Of a DNA stretch of 64,000 bases, positions 62,898 to 64,000 are shown one piece after another. The notes beneath the pieces are model-generated. The model ran no database searches and had not been told where the DNA came from. It saw nothing but the letters and a program-made list of their open reading frames with translations. A program made the position numbers and the translations under genes. Within the stretch, counting starts at the first letter, position 1; every line of letters starts with the position of its first letter. The stretch comes from Brucella pseudintermedia (GTDB lineage: Bacteria; Pseudomonadota; Alphaproteobacteria; Rhizobiales; Rhizobiaceae): the NCBI RefSeq assembly GCF_042697365.1, contig NZ_CP137604.1. One strand, given 5' to 3'.

Positions 62898-63754
62898 GCC
62901 TTCGCAAACTGCCCGAGGCACGGACGTTCCCTCGGCCGCAGAACTACCAGTGGGATGCGCCGAGCGACGTGCTGGCGAAATGGGCCGAGCACCCGCTGGC
63001 CGCTGCACCCAGCGCCAATGGTGCTGACACCGACACCACCATCTCCCTGTTCGACGTTATTGGTGAGGATGGCTGGACAGGCGGCGGCGTCACGGCAAAG
63101 CGCATCTCGGCGGCGCTCCGTTCGATCGGCAGCCAGGACATCACCGTTCGGATCAATTCGCCGGGTGGCGACATGTTCGAGGGGATTGCGATCTACAATC
63201 TGCTGCGGGCCCATCCTGCGAAAGTCACCGTCGAGGTGCTGGGCTGGGCGGCTTCCGCTGCCTCGATCATCGCCATGGCCGGTGACGACATCCGCATGGG
63301 GCTCGGCTCCTTCATGATGGTGCACAATGCCTGGGGCATGGTGATCGGCAACCGCCATGACATGCGCGAGGCCGCCATCCTGTTCGACCAGTTCGATGCG
63401 GCGCTCGCCGACATCTATCAGGCTCGCACCGGCATGGAGCGCGCCGATATCGAACAGCTGATGGACGCGGAAACCTTCATGACGGCGGCACAGGCTGTCG
63501 AACACGGCTTTGCCGATGTCGTCGACGATGCCCAAATCCATGCAGAGACCAATGCGTCCGCGCAGGTCCGCCCCGAAATCCATGCCAAGCGCCGCATCGA
63601 TGCCGCCTTGGCGCAACAGGGCATCTCGCGCACGGAGCGGCGCAAGATGTTTTGCCAGATTGCCGGCATGCACGACGCTGCCGACACCGCCACGCACGAC
63701 GCTGGCTTCCATGCAGCCGCCATCCAGCGGCTGATCGACACCATCAGATCATAG
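62894..63754 (+). CDS. Head maturation protease (ClpP-like)
   Basis: 286 aa prohead protease with a ClpP-type Ser-His core: nucleophile Ser in GWAASAASIIAMAGD and His in MMVHNAWG. It cuts scaffold or capsid precursor during maturation. Located between portal and capsid genes, as usual for HK97-like phages. Confidence 0.92.
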   Translation: MSLRKLPEARTFPRPQNYQWDAPSDVLAKWAEHPLAAAPSANGADTDTTISLFDVIGEDGWTGGGVTAKRISAALRSIGSQDITVRINSPGGDMFEGIAIYNLLRAHPAKVTVEVLGWAASAASIIAMAGDDIRMGLGSFMMVHNAWGMVIGNRHDMREAAILFDQFDAALADIYQARTGMERADIEQLMDAETFMTAAQAVEHGFADVVDDAQIHAETNASAQVRPEIHAKRRIDAALAQQGISRTERRKMFCQIAGMHDAADTATHDAGFHAAAIQRLIDTIRS

Positions 63755-63765
63755 GAGAACCCATC

Positions 63766-64000
63766 ATGGGTATCGAACTCACCCCGCGTGCGCGCGGGAT
63801 CCTTGCCGTGCGCGCTGATTCCGGCAGCACCACAAAGATCCTCGCTGAGTTGCAGAAGACCTTCGAGGACTTCAAGGCCGAGCGCGACAAGGAGCTGGCC
63901 GACATCAAGGCCGGCATGGCCGACGTGGTGCAGACCGAAAAGGTCGATCGCATCAATGCCGAGATCACCGCCCTGCAAAAGGCGCTCGACGAGACCAACG
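63766..64000 (+). CDS. Major capsid protein (partial, 5' end)
   Basis: The frame starts MGIELTPRAR and runs off the window at 78 codons. A coiled-coil region (EDFKAERDKELADIKAGMADVVQTEKVDRIN), the scaffold-like delta domain of HK97-type capsid proteins, follows. The position after the protease supports the call; the fold itself is beyond the window. Confidence 0.78.
   Translation, partial: MGIELTPRARGILAVRADSGSTTKILAELQKTFEDFKAERDKELADIKAGMADVVQTEKVDRINAEITALQKALDETN

Larger units (their letters stand above)
37341..64000. mobile_element. Integrated prophage/genomic island (left part, continues past window)
   Basis: The block holds a serine recombinase module, cargo genes, a co-directional replication operon and a phage packaging and head module (TerS, TerL, portal, protease, capsid). 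GC content and codon use are clearly higher in G/C than in the chromosomal part. The left limit is uncertain: it could be just after tRNA-Ser or inside 39.4-39.8 kb if SulP and XRE belong to the host. The right end lies beyond the window, so no attachment repeats can be checked. Confidence 0.8.

Overview
The window is a contig of an alphaproteobacterium of the order Rhizobiales, most probably Brucellaceae (Brucella, including the former Ochrobactrum). The evidence is the set of core genes (truA-fmt-def, uppP/fzlA-like/queG, mgsA-glk, dapB-gpmA, prfC, coaBC-ubiB-ubiE), the Rhizobiales-type palindromic repeats, and a cmlA-like exporter and an aph(3')-like kinase sitting among housekeeping genes. 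This assignment rests on recognised proteins, not on a database search.

Positions 1-37,300 are ordinary chromosome: short operons, often with overlapping genes and hairpin terminators between convergent genes. They cover translation (def, fmt, truA, lepA, prfC, tRNA-Leu-CAG, tRNA-Ser-GGA), envelope and division (uppP, FzlA-like, MsbA-like ABC exporter, MepA, a cardiolipin synthase-like enzyme), central metabolism (mgsA, glk, gpmA, dapB, upp), cofactors (queG, coaBC, ubiE, ubiB, BluB-like) and stress (msrA, HdeD, an ECF41-type sigma factor with its carboxymuconolactone decarboxylase partner). One AT-rich orphan gene (4123-4785) looks acquired. Regulatory points visible here are a textbook ECF41 promoter, a 9-codon leader peptide plus hairpins before the cmlA-like gene, and a ribbon-helix-helix domain fused to CoaBC with a palindrome just before its start.

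From shortly after tRNA-Ser (about 37.3 kb) to the end of the window lies a GC-rich integrated element that continues past position 64,000. Its left arm reads leftwards: SulP transporter with an XRE regulator, then a tightly overlapping integration module (74-aa protein, DUF2924, large serine recombinase, HTH protein). Next comes a cargo segment (42.4-47.4 kb): a Fic protein with a 325-aa unknown on one strand and, divergently, a 262-aa unknown overlapping a 620-aa QueC/QatC-like ATPase. The control region between the two arms carries palindromes. From 47.6 kb all genes read rightwards: an HTH protein, a replication/recombination operon (RecA-like ATPase, single-strand-binding-like protein, DEAH helicase, Cas4/RecB-like nuclease, primase/RepA-like ATPase, RuvC-like resolvase, HNH nuclease), a ParB-methyltransferase fusion, and a siphovirus-type packaging and head module (TerS, TerL, portal, ClpP-like protease, start of the major capsid gene).

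The best candidate for an undescribed system is the 262-aa + QueC-like pair with the divergent Fic operon, a likely phage-carried defence cassette related to, but not the same as, QatABCD.
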